Assembly: GCA_017562135.1 (NCBI GenBank)
Contig: QEYB01000999.1
Location: 310,001-374,000 of the forward strand
Reading direction: 5' to 3'
DNA from: Dipylidium caninum
Taxonomy: Eukaryota > Platyhelminthes > Cestoda > Cyclophyllidea > Dipylidiidae
DNA length: 64,000 nt
The stretch's first letter is position 1. The number at the start of each line of letters is the position of its first letter. This document shows positions 9,929 through 23,700 of the stretch, piece after piece. Under the pieces are notes generated by a model that worked only from the letters and a program-made list of their open reading frames with translations, made no database searches and was not told the DNA's origin. A program made the translations under genes and the position numbers.

Positions 9929-12236
9929 GCACCCTTATGACGCTCCAAATCCAAATCTTTAATGTCTTTGATGTCAATGCCGTTTAAACGTTTTGTTTAT
10001 TAAAGTTTGTTTGCCTGATCAGACGTGATTTTTATCCTTCATAGAATTTCTCTTTGTTGTTTCGGCATTTATGTCGTTGTGTGGACTTCTGCTTTCCAGT
10101 ATTAATGAGGCCTCGTTAGGCAATCTGGGTCTTCGCTTCCCGTCTCTGGCCGTGCTCATTAGAACATCGAGATTTTGTTGCTCGTTTGGTCAAAACTATT
10201 ATTAAGGTTGTGGCACATTTATCATTTCCCTGTAACTTCTGGTCTTTTAGCGGTGAGGGGCTTAGTCATTTCATCGGTTTTCAAGCCATCGCCCTCGTAC
10301 ATTATAATAGCGTTGTAATGGCCTCGGGATAGCAAGGAGTTATCGGAATCCCTTCTCAGATGTTACCCACCAAATGGCTTTCGAAGAAAGCTTCATTATC
10401 CTGACCGTAAACGCGGGCATCGACCGAATCAGCCAACTTGGTAAACTGCGCTCTTGTAAGAGTTCACATTTTTGGTGGCTTCTGCGAAGTCAACGTCTAG
10501 TGTTACCTTCCTGACTTGGAATCCAGTCCAATCGCGCAGCGGCGTTATGTGCATCTGATGCACCCAATCTTCGTGTCCGCTGTCTCGTCGACTTGTAAGT
10601 GGTGGAGCAGTCTGTAGGGTGTCGTGAGACGTGTTACAACTGAGCTACCTAGTACTGTTGGAATTTACAGTGGGAACATGAAGCTGACGGTAGCATGGTG
10701 CACAGGCAAATTATTATACCGAGACTGGCTTTGAACGCTTTTACATGACGGCTACAAACTAAGTCTACTTCGTAGCGGCTCACAAATGGTTAGTGGGGTA
10801 CTTTGCCTATCGCTTTGAGTCAGTGTGATGCCGCTTAAAAGTTGCAACTAGGTTTGCTTCGCACCCAGCATACGGGCGCTCATTGTCGTTTCGGCACACT
10901 TCAGCCAGTCCTCGACGCAACTGATAGGTGGCAACTTAATCGGTTTTCGATCTCTCATTCTTACGTTCGTCCACTAGGATTTTCCATTTTTCACTCGTCC
11001 CCATCCATCCACCTATTGACGATCAAGAACTTCCTATCTCTAACTCCCGACCTATCCATAGCGCTCTCTGTCTCCCCGCATGCTTTAACCAAACCCAAGT
11101 AGTCTAACGTAGCCTTGGTTATTACCTCAGATCAGAGTTATTGCACTTCGGCGGGTTAGGATCAGCTTAAGTTGGCTTCATTGCCTTATCCTTGTGTTAA
11201 CTGTCTTTCCCCTCCCCACTCTTCCCAGCCATCCATGTCCGTCTAATCGGCTCAACTTATTGGAACCCCAGCCGGAGGCAGACTACAAAGCCCCGAAGCC
11301 AGGCAAACATTACGTATGCATGTATATGATTGATTTAATAATAATCGTTACTAATATTAAGGCAGACAAAAGACATTTAGAGAGAGAAGAGAAAGAGAAG
11401 GGAAAAAGGGCAAGAGGCAGAAAGAAATGAAGGGTAAGGCACACACAAAGTGCACACACCCGCACACAAGTGGAAATTGGCCGCACAGGAGGAGAGGAAA
11501 CAGCGGGCGAGGGCACTGGGTTAAGGCATTTAAATAGGTTTTAGGTTGGACAGAGGTGGAAGGGGGCGGGAGCTGTTGAAACACGGTCTCCGTGTTGCCG
11601 TTATTCCTCCCCACCCCTCTTCCTCCTCTTTTTCTCATTCAGTAACCCTTATCATTATAATCTTCGTCGTCATCGTTACGAAAATATTACTCTCGAATAT
11701 CAGTAGCACACGCGGCAGCAAAGAAGGATGGCGAGAGTGGACCTTGATGGCGAAATGTATTGCCTTAGTGAGGGAGGCAAAGTTGTGATTTAATGATTGA
11801 GTTACTGAGCGAGCGAGTGAGCGAACATGCCTACCCAGTCAAGGGAATAAGGTGGAAGGAATCGCAGCAGAGTTGAAGTAAGGTTGCAGTAAACGGAGGT
11901 CTAAAAAGCCGGTGGGAGTGGTTGCGAAAGCTGCTGCGGTCTCACGGCGTCTACACGAAAGCATTTGATGAGGAGGGGAGGAATATGGGTCTAGAGTGGC
12001 GAGAGGGGACTGAGGGAGGGGAAGGGGTAGTGGCTGTTCAGGAACGAATAGTGACTCGATTTGTGCAGGATGAATGCTTCGGGTGTGTGCATGTGTGCTT
12101 TAGTAGCCGGTCAATTGGTAGACTTGGCTTACTACAATTAAAAAAAAAACAAAATAATCCATTAGAGTCGGAATACAGCCTTATAAGTCCAATCGAGTCC
12201 TTTCATGCTAGTTAATTAACCTCTACATCACAAAAG
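9929..12236. other. Intergenic, convergent 3' flanks of cyclophilin copy 2 and myosin
   Basis: About 2.3 kb between two convergent genes. It contains a purine-rich stretch near 11370-11430 and a short CA-rich stretch near 11440-11470. ORFs here are below 100 codons and lie in several frames. No gene recognised; the myosin 3' UTR should lie at its right end. Confidence 0.6.
9999..10004 (+). other. Possible polyadenylation signal ATTAAA
   Basis: ATTAAA, the commonest variant of AATAAA, lies 71 bp after the stop of cyclophilin copy 2 and is followed by GT-rich sequence. Position fits; not otherwise tested. Confidence 0.45.
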
Positions 12237-15200
12237 CTACCAAATCGCCAGAGAGAGAAAGTGAGAAACGACACCGACGGCGAATAATCGCAAATTAGTC
12301 ATGATTAAACCAACCTCCTCTTCGTGGTCCATGGAGCTGGCAGCCATGGCGCGCACGCGCACTGTGTGCGCATTGGTGACGCGTCCACCACCCGACGGCG
12401 TAGCACTTGGTCCACGAGACATTGAAACGGAGGAGCGATTCTTTGCACGCAACTTCTGTAGCGCCTGTTCCGCCTGATCGGCGCGCTCCTCTGCATCTTC
12501 CACCTCGTGCTGTATCTTACGATATTTCGCCAAATTCACAGCAGCAATCTCCTCCGCTTCTTCCACCTGTCGTTTGTATGTTTTTATCTTGCCTTGAAGC
12601 TGGTCCACCAACTCCTGCAGGCGATCGTAGTTCTTCTTGTCCTCATCGGCCTACCAATAACACCAACACAATTGAGTAAAGCTTGTAGAGAGCACTAAAT
12701 GGAACTGGATACCCGATATTACCTGCATAGTGACCTCCTTGAGACGACGATCAATCTTGCGATAGTTCTTCTGCGTCTCACCATGGCGACGCTGCTCTGC
12801 GTCCAATTCGGTCTCAAGTTCGCGGACGCGTTGTTCCAATTTGGCGAGAGCCTTCTTGCCACCCTTCATGGCATTACCCTCAGCTTCTTCCAGACGAACT
12901 TGGAGTTCCTTCACCTGTTGTTCGGCCTGTTTGCGAGCCTTCTCAACGTGTTGGGTGTGCTCCTGCTCCTGACGAACTTCCTCGAAGACACGCGCACTAT
13001 CGGCCATCGCTTTCTTAGCGCGCTCATCCGCCTGCTTGGCCTCGTTAGCAGCCTCCTCGAGGTCCGCCTAGACAAGGTTTAAACATTTAAAATAGGTTAT
13101 TTTGTGAGGTTTGTGACCCAGAGCCAAGCCAGTGGACCACAGAATTAACTCTAACTCACTTGCATAGCGGCCAGATCGGCCTCCATCTTGCGTTTCATGG
13201 CTGCGAAGGAAGCACTTTGCGCGGATAGCTCTGAGGCACGATCCGATGCTTCAGCACGCTCCATCTCGGCGGCCTTGCGGGCTCGTTCTGCTGCCTCCAA
13301 GTGGGTGCGGAGATCGTCCAACTCTCCAGCAAGCATTTGAGCACGTCGCTCAGCCGTTGAGGCGTTCTCACGAAGTTCCTCACGAGCACGTTGTTCTTCT
13401 TCGATCTGACTTTCCATCTCCCGCACCTGTTGCTGGAACTTCTTTGCGTTCTTCTCCATCTCAGATCGTCCACGATTGGCAGAGTCCAAGGCAACTTCCA
13501 ACTCGTTAATGTCCTGCTCCAACTTCTTCTTCATACGCATTGCGTCAGCTTTGCCCTTAACCTCGGCTTCCAGAGAGGCCTGCATCGACTCAATAGCACG
13601 TTGGTGGTTTTTACGGGTCGCTTCGAACTCCTCTTCCTTTTCGGCTAAACGACGGTCAATTTCGGAGCGTACCTGGCTTAATTCCAGGGCCGCGCGTTGA
13701 ACTTTCGCCTCTTCCTGTTCTAAGGCTGATTCAGCCTCTTCCAGAGCCGACTGAAGCTCCTCCTTCTCCATCTCGAGGCGTTTGCGGGCCTTATCAGCTT
13801 CGTGAACCGAACGTCCGCCCTCTCCAAGCTGTTCAGTCAAGTCGTGAATCTCATCTTTCAAAGAGAAGAAGTTGGAAATAAAGTCTAGAGTACATCAAAC
13901 CGTGCTAAATAAGTGGAGACCTTTTAAGAGGCCTTTCTTTAACCCCAGTTAAGCAGTAAATACCCACAATTGAAAAGGCGTGTTGATTTAGTGAGAGCTT
14001 ACCGGAGAGATTCTTGTTCTCTCGTCTGACAGCTTCAATCTGGTCGTGAGCCTCCTCCAACTGGGCTTTTAGACGGAAAACATCGGTAGAGTAGCCGCGT
14101 CCCTCGCGCTGGGCGTTCTCCAATTCAGCCTGAGACTCAGCATATTTTGACTGCCATTCTCCCAGGGTCTTGTCAAAATTCTTTTGTTTCTTTTCCAACT
14201 GGCTTGCCATTCCATTGGCCCGTTCTACATCGACCATTAAATCCTCGATTTCACCTTGCAGTCGCGCCTTGATCTTCTCCAGTTGACTGCACTTCTGCTT
14301 CGCAGAGTCGGCATCAGCCTCAGCTTCTTGTAACTTGGCAGTGAGGCGACGTTTCATTTCTTCAAATTCCTCATTCTTGATGTCGCCCTGACCTTTGCCA
14401 ACACCAGCAGCCAGCTCGGATTGCAATTTCTGAATCTGGCGTTGCATGTCAGATTTGGCCGACTGCTCCTCTTCCAGCGATTCGCGTAGGGCGTCGAGGT
14501 CCGAATTCAGATTGCGCACTTCCGAGGTCAGTTTAGACTTGGCCTAGACGTGAAAGGGATGTAAGGAATCGTTACTAGTTCGGTCTGGAAAAGGTCGAGT
14601 CCATTCCACCCCTAGTTTCGAAGACACTCTCAGACGGATAACCCTTAAAAATCTGGTAAATGACAAAAGTAGCCACGGTGGGCGATTCCAATGCCCCCAC
14701 CTGTCATTAATTTCCAATCCCACGAACCACTTACTCGAGATTCCTCGTCAAGGTTGCGCCTAGACTCCTCCAATTGACTGGCGAGTTGTTGTTTAGCCTT
14801 TGTCAGTTGGCCAACCTGCGATTCAGCCTCCTCCAGTTGTCGTTGCAATTCGGTGATGTCCTGCGAGAGACGTGCCTTCTGAGAGCCAATGTCACTGCTC
14901 TGGCGCGAGGCCTCGTCCAATCGTGCCTGGAGTTCAGCGACTTGGGACTCGAAAGTCTTCCAATTCTTTTCAGCGTTCATTTTCTGTTTCGCCAGATTAG
15001 CAACCTGAGACTGCAGGTCATCGCATTCGGCCTTCATGTCGGCCTTCTCCTTTTCTATCCTGCAAGGATAAAGCCACGCTCCTTAGCCGTCTACTTAATA
15101 CTAATCGGTAGAGTAGAATAACGTAGCAATTAGGATTGTAAAATCACGATTTACCAACCGTGGATTTTGGGGCATTGACAAGTTACTAAATTCAAATTTG

Positions 15201-18200
15201 ACTACATACTTGTCTTCATTCAGCAACACTCACTTGGCTTTGACCTTCGTTGCTTGATCTAGTTGGTCGGTGATCTCGTTGATGGCGTCAGCCTGCTTCT
15301 TGCGCAACGCCTGGACCTGTTGCTCGTTTTGAATGCGCGCCTCCTCAAGATCGCGCTTCAGCTTAACCAATTCGGCCTCGCGTTTCTTGTTGAGATCCAT
15401 TTGAGCAGCAGTGGCACCACCCTGCTCTTCCAGGCGATCGGAGACTTCATCCAACTCGGCTTCAAGCTGAAAGAAGATGCAAGGATCAGGCATTGATGAA
15501 TACAATAGATTCAGTGGAAAAAAAGGAAAGAATAAATGGAAATTTTATAAACCTGTTGCCGAGCCTTCTCCGCCTTGCTGCGAGCTGCGCGTTCCGCTTC
15601 CAAATCTTCCTCCAATTCTGCAATACGAGCCTGTAATTCCTTGATCTTCCGTTGTAGTTGATTAATCAGGCTCTGATCCTCTTCCGACTTATTTGCCATA
15701 TTTCCGATTTCTGCATCCTTACGACGCAGTTGTTCTTCAAGATCACGTTTTACGCGCTCAAGATCATCCACAGTCTCCTGAGTGGACTTGAGGTCGCCTT
15801 CAAGTTTCCTCTTCGCCTTCTCCACATCGCCACGGATTTTCTGTTCTCGGGCCAGATTCTCCTCCATCTATTCACCAAAAGCAACTCGTAATACTTTTGT
15901 AATAAGGGTGAAGTGAATGAATTAAGCAAAGACTTTGACCCACCTCGTCGAGAGTAGACTCCAGCTTGGCCTTGAGTTTGTTGAGATGATTCACCTTGTC
16001 CTCCTCCGCCTGCAGTGCCTCAGTAGTGCGTTTATTTTGCTCTTCAAGGGCTTTCTTTTCCTTATTCAGACGCGCAATCATATCCTCCTGCTGCTGCATT
16101 TCGCTCTGGAGTTGTTTAATCTGATTATCTTTAGCTTGCTTGTCCTGCTCCGCCTTCTGTAAAGTGCTCTCCAAGTCTTCAACATCCTTCTTCAACTCGT
16201 CAATTTCTGCTGCTAATTTCCTCTTAGCTTCCTCGAGATTCTTGCTGTTGTCCTCTTCATCCGTCAAACGCTCCTCCAACTCCTTAATCTGCTGTTCCAT
16301 GTCAGCCTTTTGGAGGATCAACTTGGACACTTTTTCCTCGGCATCGGCCAGATTATCTTGCTCAGTCTGAAGTTGGAGGAAGATATCATTCTTCTGTTGA
16401 AGTAGCGTAACATTTTGTTCTTCCAGTTCCTTCTTCAACTTCTCGAGTTTCTCGAACTCCTCCTTCATTTTCGCCAACTCCTCAGCTGCCTTCTTCATTT
16501 CCTCCTCTTGACGGGCGATGTTCAACATTGGCTTCACCTTCGTGTAGAGTCTCCACCACGGCCAAGTGCGCAGCATCAGGTATTTGCGAATGTTGCGCTG
16601 AATCAGGGCAAGGGCGGTGCTATGAAGGAGAAAGAACTACTTAAGCCCACCCCTCTCGGCCGCATCGCAAAAGTTTACAGCCAACTCACCGTTGATCTTG
16701 CAACTTCTTATACTCTTTGCGCATCAGGTAGCCACGAATTTGTGCCTGGAAGTTGGAGATGATCTTGCTCAACTTCTCATCACGCATGTCTTCCAGCTCG
16801 GCCAGAGTTCCGGCCTTGAAGAAGACTTTAGTGGTACCGCACTGGTAGCAGTCCTTGGACAACTGACAGGCATCCAGAATCTTCTCTGTCACCTGCTTCC
16901 CATCCACAAAGCCAGCGGGAATGACATTGGGCGCCAGAATGGAGTATCTGATGGAAGGCAAGTTAATTAGGAGAGATGGCGTATCGAAACCTACCGTTGC
17001 TTGAACTCGGAGTAGATCATTCTGTTAGGGAAACCCTTTCTACAGATACGGATGCCTTCAAGGACACCGTTGCAGTGCAGTTGATGCAACACCAAGTGGG
17101 CATCGATGACGCCTGGAAAGAGGAAATGTCGTCTTACCAGGCTGCATTAAGTAAATGGAGACCTAAAGAGTGTATGGAACACTTACCAGGTTGTTTGAAC
17201 TCGTTGGGGACGATGCAACGAATAAAGCTGGGGCTCGTACTCATCAAATTCTTCATCAGCTTGTTCAGCGACTCCTGCAAGGGTATGGTGAACACGGACT
17301 TAGTCGCAATCAACGCACCGAAAGATAAGTGTTGAATTTACGCAGGCCAGCATGCAGTCTCCGCCTCATGCTCATGCGTTTAGTGGCGATGATTAACCCA
17401 TCCCCCTCCGCGTCTCCTGAGAGGCTTATGCCATCTGAACTAAATCTGGCTAGGAGAAATGACGCAGACGAACGGACGGACGGACGAAAGGACGACATAA
17501 AACGTGATAACTAGGCTAGAGTAGTTCCGGAAGACAGCGAATCTGGGTCAATAGAACAACAGGTGGGACAAATTTGCTAGCACATATACTCTGTGAGTCC
17601 CCGAAATCGTCTGCATGGCACCGCCTTTTCTTCGTTTAGTGCCCGTATCTGTTCGCAGGAAGGAAGGATAGTTAGGATGTTAAAGAGAACATCAGTAAAG
17701 GAAGAGTAAGCCCAAAGCCGATTTTTTCCGCTTTTTCGTCTCCTACTTGTCATTCTCTGATCCATCCTAATCTCTGCCTCCTTCTAGAGGGCTATACTTT
17801 TGATTACGCTGGATATTCAAAGCATTCGGTTACTACTCAAATTAGCGTGCGAGAGATGAAGCGAGCAATTTCATGAGGGTTAACAAGTAGACTTTCTTTA
17901 CCCGATGTGTATAGGTAACTGTCATGAAAGAGCCTGCCTTCTTTTTCTTGGTTCCATCTACACAGCAGTAAAGTACGCACATTAACAAAATGTGAAGCGC
18001 TACTTAATTTATAATAAGTAGGCCAGCTACTTAATTTCACTCGAACCTTCGGAAAGGCAAGAAAGTTAAATCAAATTCGCAACCCTCTGCACCCCCTCCT
18101 ACTCCAGTCAGTCCGGGGATAAGAAATTACCTTCGGGTGGAGCAAACATATGAGAGACAAGTGACTCCTTGGACTCCTGCAACAGGTTCACCACGGTGTC

Positions 18201-20737
18201 ATTCAGCGGATCTTTGTTCTTGTCCAACCATCCAGTTATGTTGTAGGGCACCTAGATTGCAGTCGAAAAAGTAGAAATGAGAACATGGGTTTAAAAAGAT
18301 TTTTGAACACCTAAACGAGTGTAATTTCAGACCTTCTAGCAGACTTACAGAGCCGGCGTAGTGATGAAGCTCGAAGTGTGCCTCCTTCTGTCCAGCCTTT
18401 GGCGGCTTGGGCTTCGCGAAGTTAGGACTCTTGCCAAGGTGGTTGTCGTAGAGTTTCTGCTTGAAGGTCTGGTCTGTTGCCTTGGGGAACATGCACTCTT
18501 CCTCGAGGATGGACATAATGCCCATAGGCTGTTGAAGTGAGGCATGGAGTATAAATTGCGAGGGATAGGCATTCTCGACAGAGTGTTTTGGAAAGAACTT
18601 ACCTTTTCAATCAGGTCGATACAAGCCTGCAAATCCATACCGAAGTCAATAAAGGTCCATTCAATATTCTCTTTCTTATACTCTTCCTGTTCTTGGACGA
18701 ACATGTGATGGTTGAAAAATTGTTGAAGACGCTCGTTTGTATAGTTGATACAGATTTGTTCGAAACCGTTTTCCTAAAGGAAGACAAGGAGATGTGTTAA
18801 TTAGTTCACGGTATAAAAATGTGAAGAGGCGAGTCATGGTGAGAACTCACTTCGAAGATCTCAAAACCGGCGATATCCAACACACCGATGAAGTACTGTC
18901 GTTTCACTTTGGTATCGAGGGTCTTGTTGACACGACCGACGAGCCAGGTGAAGAGACGTGAGTACAGGGATTTGGCCAATGCGTTGACAGCGAAGTTGAC
19001 CTGATCCAGATTTTGACCTTTGGTCACAAATTCATTGCCGACCTTGACTTTGGGTTTGAGGAACGAGTTCAAAAGGTCTTTTGCATTTACACCCAATAGG
19101 AAAGCGACCTTCTCCGCCTCCGCCGTACCATCAGCCTCGGCCTGTTCTTCACGTGGTCGTTGTTTAAATTTCATCTCGCCCATATTAATAACCGAAGTGG
19201 TACACTTAAATAGGGACATTCTTTCATCATTGGAGAAACCAAGCACGTCGATAGCCTCATCGGTGAGCTTCATTTCCTCCGCGTCGTCCACTCCTTCAAT
19301 CAAGAGTTCGCCCTGATTGATGAACGAGTAGAGGGCGGGATCGGCCGTAACTAGTAGTTTGTCTATTTTGATCGCGGGTGAAAAAAATACACGAGTGTTT
19401 GGTGATTTAGGCCAGATCGACGAGAGGCCAAATCAAAGATAATCGCCTTACCGTGGTACTTTTTGCCGTAGTCAGAGAGCAGTTGGTAGAAGATATGGAA
19501 GTTACGCTCTCCTTTCATCTGCGAGGTGACCCGTGACTTCTCCAACAAGTCTTAAAGGCTGGAATGTGAACAATTCGAACTTACAGAATTCAATATCAGC
19601 TCCTGCAATCTTTCCCGTTGTGCCGAAGTGGATGCGAATGAATTTACCCTAAAATTTCATCAAGAAGAAGCACATTGGACGTGAATTGTGGCGCCGGGCG
19701 GAGGAGGGGCGCGAAATGCAAGATAGGGCAGAGTGGAGGAGGGACTAAACACTCACGAATCGGGAACTGTTGTTGTTACGATTGGTCTTAGCGTTACCGT
19801 AGGCTTCCAGCAGCGGGTTAGCCTGAACAATTTGGTCCTCTAAGCTACCCTTTTTCTCCACCTCTTCACCCTTCTTCGACGGATTAGCAGTAACGAAGGC
19901 GAAGTACGAAATGACCTTCTTCGTGTTCTCCGTCTTACCGGCACCCGATTCACCGCTGTTTCGGGGAGAAGAGGCAGAATTGGAAGACTGACAAACTCTG
20001 CCACACACGCACACACACACAGCGAGAGAAGGAGGTTGGAGGGTGTGGGACTCACGTAATCAAGATAGACTGGTTCTCCCGATCCGCCAACATGCTATGG
20101 TAGGCATTGTCGGCGATGGAGAAGAGGTGAGGTGGCATCTCAGCCCTCCTCTTTCCCTTATACTTCATCGCGACCTCATAGGAGTAGATTGGGTACCTCT
20201 TGTAGGGATTTACGGCGACGCAGAATAGACCGGAGTAGGTCTGCGATATGCAAGCGGGAGGGGAGAAAGAGAAAGATAGAGACCTCATCATTCACTCTCA
20301 CCGCCCTTACTGAGAACATGAGGCTTAAACTCACGTAGATTAATTTGTGGTAATAACGTGCACGCAAATTCTCCAACACAGAGGCGTCATTGAGGTATGT
20401 CAAGTCTGCCATATCCTCTGTCATGGTGAATTTGGGCGGATTGACTTGTTGTAAATCATCCTTCTTGATTTGTTTCGTCTATAAGGAAAGGAGGTGATAG
20501 TAATCGGGAGGAATAGACGGCAGGAAAGGGACTGGGAAGTGAACTTACGTTTCCATCCTTCAATTTAACAGTGACGGTATCACCACTGGTCTCCACAATA
20601 TCGGCCATCACGTAGCCCTCCTTTTCATCCTCCACCCAGGCTACGCTTTTGGAATCGAAGCTTCCACCCTCAATCTCTTTGAGGAGAGCCTTTCGGTCCA
20701 CACCGAGAAATTCGAAATCGGGATCAGACGGGTCCAT
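12237..20737 (-). CDS. MHC: Muscle-type myosin II heavy chain
   Basis: Motor and rod of thick filaments. Reading from the high end, exons are 20549-20737, 20335-20478, 20056-20240, 19757-19955, 19585-19648, 19452-19550, 18851-19350, 18603-18773, 18349-18528, 18131-18251, 17590-17648, 17187-17274, 16995-17112, 16690-16947, 15944-16619, 15553-15867, 15234-15466, 14735-15059, 14003-14543, 13160-13854, 12723-13067, 12237-12650. Phases agree throughout, giving 1972 residues. SH3-like N-domain about 30-80; P-loop GESGAGKT 174-181; switch I NNNSSRF 233-239; switch II DIAGFE 452-457; reactive Cys680 (SH2) and Cys690 (SH1); converter to about 775; IQ segments about 780-835; then a heptad coiled coil to about 1920. 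Non-helical tail follows; the final 25 hydrophobic residues (after MDHEEE) could be read-through of an unrecognised last intron. Introns are 34-482 nt; no tandem alternative exons are evident. Confidence 0.97.
17590..17648 (-). other. MHC: Myosin loop-2 micro-exon (59 nt)
   Basis: Exon 11 of the myosin gene. It encodes the end of the actin-binding loop 2: the split Asp618 and then [19 protein letters not shown] (619-637). It is flanked by GAACAG acceptor and GTATAT donor, and its phase (2 nt in, phase 0 out) exactly joins exon 10 (ending APPE plus one base) to exon 12 (ESLNKLMKN). The loop is short and basic with KRRKGG in place of the longer Lys/Gly loops of some muscle myosins. It is easy to miss because a longer shadow ORF covers it in another frame. 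Confidence 0.88.
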
Positions 20738-23700
20738 TGTTTTATGAGTATTCGGCTCTGCTGAATCCTAATTGGTATTGTGTGGCTTCTTTTCCCACAG
20801 TCTTCAATCGAGAAGAATCCTAAAAGAGCCAAGGTGAAAGTAGAGGAGGCCGTGGAGAAAAAAGTCAGTAAATCCACCAGTCCATGGAGTACGCACAACG
20901 TAAAGGAGAATTGAAGTGTAATTGGGAGCACGAGAACAAGAGAGCGCGAATGAACGAAGGAACGAACGGTGGTGGAAGTTCGGTGGCAGTAGTATCCGGG
21001 GCTAGCCGGCCGCGTGTGTGACTGTAGGGCAGATGGGAAGAAGGTTTTATACCTCCTAGCACGCGGGCCATGGCAACGATCCCGCTTGGTTCACAGTGCT
21101 GCAGCGTCCACGCCTTTCCCATTGGCGCGCTGTGCACCTGTGGTGCTGAGTGTGTGTGCCATCCTCGAGGAGGCGATCAATGACACTGCCATCTGCGTGC
21201 CCAGCACCAGCGGTCGATGCTTGGATGCCTGACAGGCGCACACGCACGCATTTGCCAGCATGCGTGCGGGTAGAATTGCCTCCTGCACAGCATATCGCAG
21301 TTTCGCCCTCGTGTGGACGGGAGAGGGAAAAATCCACTGAGGCTGGCAGTTTGAGCTGGCTGTGCGTTTGTTTACCCTCGGGCCGCCAGGAATTATTTCC
21401 AGCCCATTGATGATGAAAGCTCCGCAAAATTCTGTTAAGGAAATACAATAGGGCAATGTTTTGGAACACATTCTATGATGTGACGACACACACTGGCAAG
21501 AAGTAGGAAAGTAGATTTTAGTAGGAGGGCTGGTAACTTCGCAGTTACTTTGGCATCTATTTCCGTGGCACGATAATGAATTATCGATGGGGAAAATAAA
21601 GGCAAAAAGTAGCCAAGAAACGGACACAAAAAGTCCGCAATGAATCACAACTTCCGGCATCAAGTCCGGTGTTTGTTGATAAAACAAAATGGTGCTGCTA
21701 ACAAATTGCTCCTTTAGCATATAGTAAAGGTGGCATCTTTACGCTATAGAAATTCCTAATTTTGGCGAAAAACCAATGTAATGACAGTTTTTCTTCTGAA
21801 TGGATGACGAAACTTACGCGTATTTGCCTGCCAGCTCTCTGCCTTCGGGCCATATCTATCCAAAGGGTCAGGAGGTAGACGCCGACTTTCCGCGACAATC
21901 CCCACATAACTACACGAGACAGAATCAAAAAAAAAACAGTCTACGGTTAACAACACCATTGTCATTGCCCAGTGGAGGGTAAAGCACCTCACAGCAGCTG
22001 TGTTTGACCTCCTATTAACTTTCGAGCTCGACCGTATGCCAGAACTTGGCGCAGCTAAGTGGTCACATGCGCTTTCGACGCCGATGAAAACCCTGACGAA
22101 GTGAAGCCAGTTGGCCACCCTCTGGGCGAGTGATTCGTCAGAGAAGATGAAATAAGTGGATCTGATTTCCCGCCCCATTTAACACTCCAGAGTGAAGAAG
22201 TTGTCATAGTGGAGAAATTTTTCTAGTAGTGTCTGAAGTGTCGCTCGGTTGTGCTCCAAAATAGGATCGCACATTAATACCTTGACCTTAATAGATGCCG
22301 TCATTTCCAGAAAGTCTGCAAATGCCATTTCAGAAGACTATGCACTAATTTCCTCACTATACCACAAGCGCTTTGGTTTTAGAGAGTGGAAAGATTGTGC
22401 TCCAACCCCCTGCTCTCCGTCCGTGCCGACTCTTTCTCTGTACATGACTTAATACAGCCACTTCCGATTTCTTCAGTCAAGCTGTTTCTCCATTTTTCTC
22501 GATTGATACTGTGGACATGGGCCAAAGTAGTGGAGATGTGGGTGCATAATAACGTCTTTCCAGCAAATTTGATGGTATGATTCGTCGTCGGTTAGTAGCG
22601 CATCAAATCGGGTGCGGTATTTCGGACTTGGCAGGCATGTAATAGTTAACCTCATTGCGTGGCAGAGGCAGTGACCTTAAGTTGGCCCCATTCCTTTATT
22701 GGCCCACTCTCCCACCTCTCCGCCCCTCCAGTCCCAATTTCATCTTAATACTTTTTCTAGGCCGTCTCCTGCCTTTTCCTTCTTTTTCCTGCTGCACTTA
22801 AAACTCTTCACAACCCAATTTTATACATCCACAAGATTTTAACCTGGATGGACGCTGAATTGTAAATAGTAGCTTAGTCACCTCATATAAATCAAGCGTC
22901 GGTCAAATTGTTGTCTACTAAAACCTAAATAAGGAGTGAAATAAACATTTTTAGCCAAGTAAATGACCTCGATGAATAATAAATGAATTAGTAGATGACG
23001 GGAACAGTGGGGAAAATATGCTGACGGAGAAGTAGGGGAGACCAACTTTTGGCTGGACGGGTCATGGTAAATTTGATTTGGGATAGTTGGAATAGGGAAA
23101 ATTGGGTAGTATATTTATTACTGTTTACACATCCCATGTCAATTCTCAAGTATAGTTGACATCCCAGACTATTGCCATTTCAAGGTGTCGGCGGGTGAAT
23201 GGCTGGCTAAATGCCACATGTGAGAAATGACATCCCCACTTTCTAACACGCGAAAAAGGACGTGGTGAAGTGAAAGTGGTATGGACGTGGGGGAGAGATC
23301 ACAAGAGGCCAACTGGCCACAAAGCTAAACACGATATTGGAGATTCGGTGTCCCGAATGTTCCAACACCTTTTAACGAGGCGGGGCGTGTGACCGCAGAT
23401 GATTTATTGTTAAACATGCACATGCACACGCGTTCCCAGAGGACGGAAGAGAGAAATAAAGAAGTTCATAGGTGTGACCTTTTGACCGTAAAGCCAAACA
23501 TGAAGTACCAGTGGCGAAGAAGCGTTTCCATAAATATGGGATGGTCTGGTAGATGTATGAAAGGTGTTTGATAAGAAAGACCAATGCATGTGATCACGAC
23601 ACGGTATTTCTCCTGCTATCCACAAACAAATGTTTTGTTATGGGAGCCGTTCCAGACTATTAGCTGCTTAAAATGTAGTTGAAGCGAACGTGGAAAAAGC

